NCBI GenBank assembly: GCA_044439985.1
Contig: JBITAG010000111.1
Location: 1-8,510 of the forward strand
Direction: 5' to 3'
From: JAJRXR01 sp044439985
GTDB lineage: Bacteria > Planctomycetota > Phycisphaerae > Phycisphaerales > UBA1924
Length of the DNA: 8,510 bases
The notes under the pieces were generated by a model. That model searched no databases. It was not told the origin of the DNA and worked only from the letters and a program-made list of their open reading frames with translations. Positions within the stretch are counted from its first letter, which is position 1. Each line of letters opens with the position of its first letter. Of this stretch, positions 6,952 to 8,510 are shown piece by piece. The position numbers and the translations under genes are program-made.

Positions 6952-8510
6952 TCAGTCCGACACCCCGGACGCGATCGAGGCGACACACCGCTCGATCCGC
7001 CCCAGCACACCATCACGCCCCACCAACGCCAGGCTCAGCCCCAGCGGCGGGCTCACCGCCGCCCCGGTCAACGCCACGCGGATCGGCTGCGCCACCCGCC
7101 CGATCTTCACGCCCCGGCGCTCGGCGTAGCCCTCGATCGCCGCGTCGATCGACGCCGGCTCGAACGAGTCCAGCCCCCCGAGCACGTCCTTCACCCCAGC
7201 CAGCAGCTCCAGCCCCGTGGGCTCGCCCTCGACGTCCTTGGTCAGGTTCTTCTTGACCGCCTTCGCGTCGTACTCGATCGCGTTCTCGTCAAGGAACAGG
7301 AACCCCAGCACCGGGCGCACATCGCGCAGCGTCTTGCAGCGCGGTCGGGCCGCGCGCACGCCCCAGTCGAGCTTCTCGCCCGCCAGCGCGCCGAGCGTCT
7401 CCGCGTCGAACCGCGCCGCCCACGCCGACCAGCGCCGCGCGAACTCGTCGTCGTCCATCGCCTGGATCGTGTCCGCGTTGAACGCGAGCAGCTTGGCCCG
7501 GTCGAACTTGCTCGCGCTCTTGCCCAGCCGGCCCAGGTCGAAGCTCGACGCGAGGTACGACGCGTCAAACCGCTCCAGGTCCGTCCCGTCCTCGTTCTTG
7601 ACCCCCGGGTTCCACCCCAGCAGCGCGAGGAAGTTGACCAGCACCTCCGGCAGGTACCCCGCGCCGTGGAAGTCCGCGGTGTTGATCTCCGGCAGGTCAA
7701 CATGCACGACGCCCGCCAACGCCTCCAGGTCGGACGTCTCCAGCTGACTCGTCTTGTCCTTGAGCCACTTCCCGAACACCGCGTCGCTCACCCCCGCGAT
7801 CGGTGAGGCGTCGAGCTTCGCCTCCCGGCAGGCGGCCCGCGCCGCCTTGTCCTTGTCCCGCTTGGACATCTTCGACCCGTCCGGGTTGAAGATCAGGGGC
7901 AGGTGCGCGTACACCGGCGTCTGGAACCCGAGCGCCTTCTGCAACGCCACGTGGCGCGGCGTGTTGTTCAGGTGCTCCTGACCCCGCAGCACGTGCGTCA
8001 CCCCCATCAGCTCGTCGTCCACCACCACCGCGAGGTGGTACGTCGGGAATCCATCCACCTTGCGCAGCACGAAATCGTCCACGTGCTCGGCGGTGAAGCT
8101 CACCTCACCCAGCACCTCGTCTCGGACCTGGATCGCCTCGTCCGGCATCCGGAACCGGATCACGTGCGCCTCACGCTCGGCCCGCCTGAGCGCCGCCTCC
8201 CGGTCGTACCCCGGATCCCGGATGTACCGGAAGGTCTCCTTGCGCGCGCGCGCCGCCTCGCGCTTCGCCGCCATCTCCGCCGGCGTGTCGAACGCCGGGT
8301 ACGCCTTGTCCTCCTCGATCAACCGCTGGAGGTGCTCGTTGTACAGCGCCAGCCGCTGCGCCTGGAAGAACGGCCCCACCCCGCGCGGATCCCCCCCGAG
8401 GCGCCCCCCGTCGGTCTCGAGCGTCGGCCCCTCGTCCCAGTCGATCCCCAACCAGGCCAGATCCTCGAGAATGCCACGCGTCGCCGACTCGCTCGAGCGG
8501 GCCTGGTCCG
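6952..8510 (-). CDS. gltX: Glutamyl-tRNA synthetase (GluRS), N-terminal part missing at the window edge
   Basis: This class Ic synthetase charges tRNA-Glu with glutamate. The frame is open to the right edge, where it reads DQARSSESATRGILEDLAWLGIDWDEGP, a hallmark GluRS stretch that follows the HIGH region; the HIGH motif itself lies outside the window. A start at TTG 8451 would cut through this conserved stretch and is wrong. 518 residues are present. Downstream come YHLAVVVDDELMGVTHVLRGQEHLNNTPRH (catalytic core) and DGSKMSKRDKD, with the KMSKR loop at 7858-7872. Next is GYLPEVLVNFLALLGWNPG (stem-contact domain). The helical anticodon-binding domain ends in RVAQPIRVALTGAAVSPPLGLSLALVGRDGVLGRIERC. 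A stretch of 66 residues separates KMSKR from GYLPE, where most bacterial GluRS have about ten. With GlnRS encoded next door, it is probably a discriminating GluRS; that is an inference. It is the first visible gene of the gltX-glnS-unknown cluster. Confidence 0.96.
   Translation of the reverse strand, partial: DQARSSESATRGILEDLAWLGIDWDEGPTLETDGGRLGGDPRGVGPFFQAQRLALYNEHLQRLIEEDKAYPAFDTPAEMAAKREAARARKETFRYIRDPGYDREAALRRAEREAHVIRFRMPDEAIQVRDEVLGEVSFTAEHVDDFVLRKVDGFPTYHLAVVVDDELMGVTHVLRGQEHLNNTPRHVALQKALGFQTPVYAHLPLIFNPDGSKMSKRDKDKAARAACREAKLDASPIAGVSDAVFGKWLKDKTSQLETSDLEALAGVVHVDLPEINTADFHGAGYLPEVLVNFLALLGWNPGVKNEDGTDLERFDASYLASSFDLGRLGKSASKFDRAKLLAFNADTIQAMDDDEFARRWSAWAARFDAETLGALAGEKLDWGVRAARPRCKTLRDVRPVLGFLFLDENAIEYDAKAVKKNLTKDVEGEPTGLELLAGVKDVLGGLDSFEPASIDAAIEGYAERRGVKIGRVAQPIRVALTGAAVSPPLGLSLALVGRDGVLGRIERCVASIASGVSD

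Overview
The window is GC-rich bacterial DNA, densely coded, with codon third positions that are mostly G or C. It contains eight protein genes and no stretch longer than about 150 bases without a gene. The gene content and protein style (a glutaminyl-tRNA synthetase next to a glutamyl-tRNA synthetase, a secreted Deg9-type protease, GTG starts) suggest a Planctomycetota-like organism, perhaps of the Phycisphaerae. That assignment is an inference from general resemblance, not from a search.

Layout, left to right. A class I glutamine amidotransferase runs off the left edge on the minus strand (1-551). It is divergent from a secreted trypsin-like/PDZ protease on the plus strand (630-2120). The protease converges with a minus-strand pair: a SAM-dependent methyltransferase (2130-2789) that lies downstream of a PfkB-family kinase (2796-3719) in the same probable operon. 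A 144-base divergent gap follows. Next is a plus-strand gene for a secreted protein built of two tandem NTF2/lumazine-binding-like domains (3864-4712). Its 3' end overlaps, tail to tail, a minus-strand gene of unknown function (4687-5184). That unknown gene is the last member of a minus-strand cluster gltX-glnS-unknown: gltX enters from the right edge (6952-8510, 5' end missing), glnS follows after 19 bases, and the unknown gene overlaps the glnS stop codon by four bases.

How the genes fit together. The two synthetases charge tRNA-Glu and tRNA-Gln and are a natural pair; having GlnRS implies direct glutaminylation in this organism. The unknown 165-residue protein is probably translated with glnS, but nothing in its sequence shows a role in translation. 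The other genes look like separate housekeeping or envelope functions: protein quality control outside the cytoplasm, an orphan sugar or nucleoside kinase with a methyltransferase, and an orphan amidotransferase.

I found no mobile element, CRISPR array, RNA gene, prophage or defence-type cluster. The most interesting points are a roughly 55-residue insertion directly after the KMSKR motif of GluRS, the internal duplication in the secreted NTF2-like protein, the unknown gene coupled to glnS, and two genes that lack a Shine-Dalgarno sequence but have a -10-like hexamer just before the start codon.
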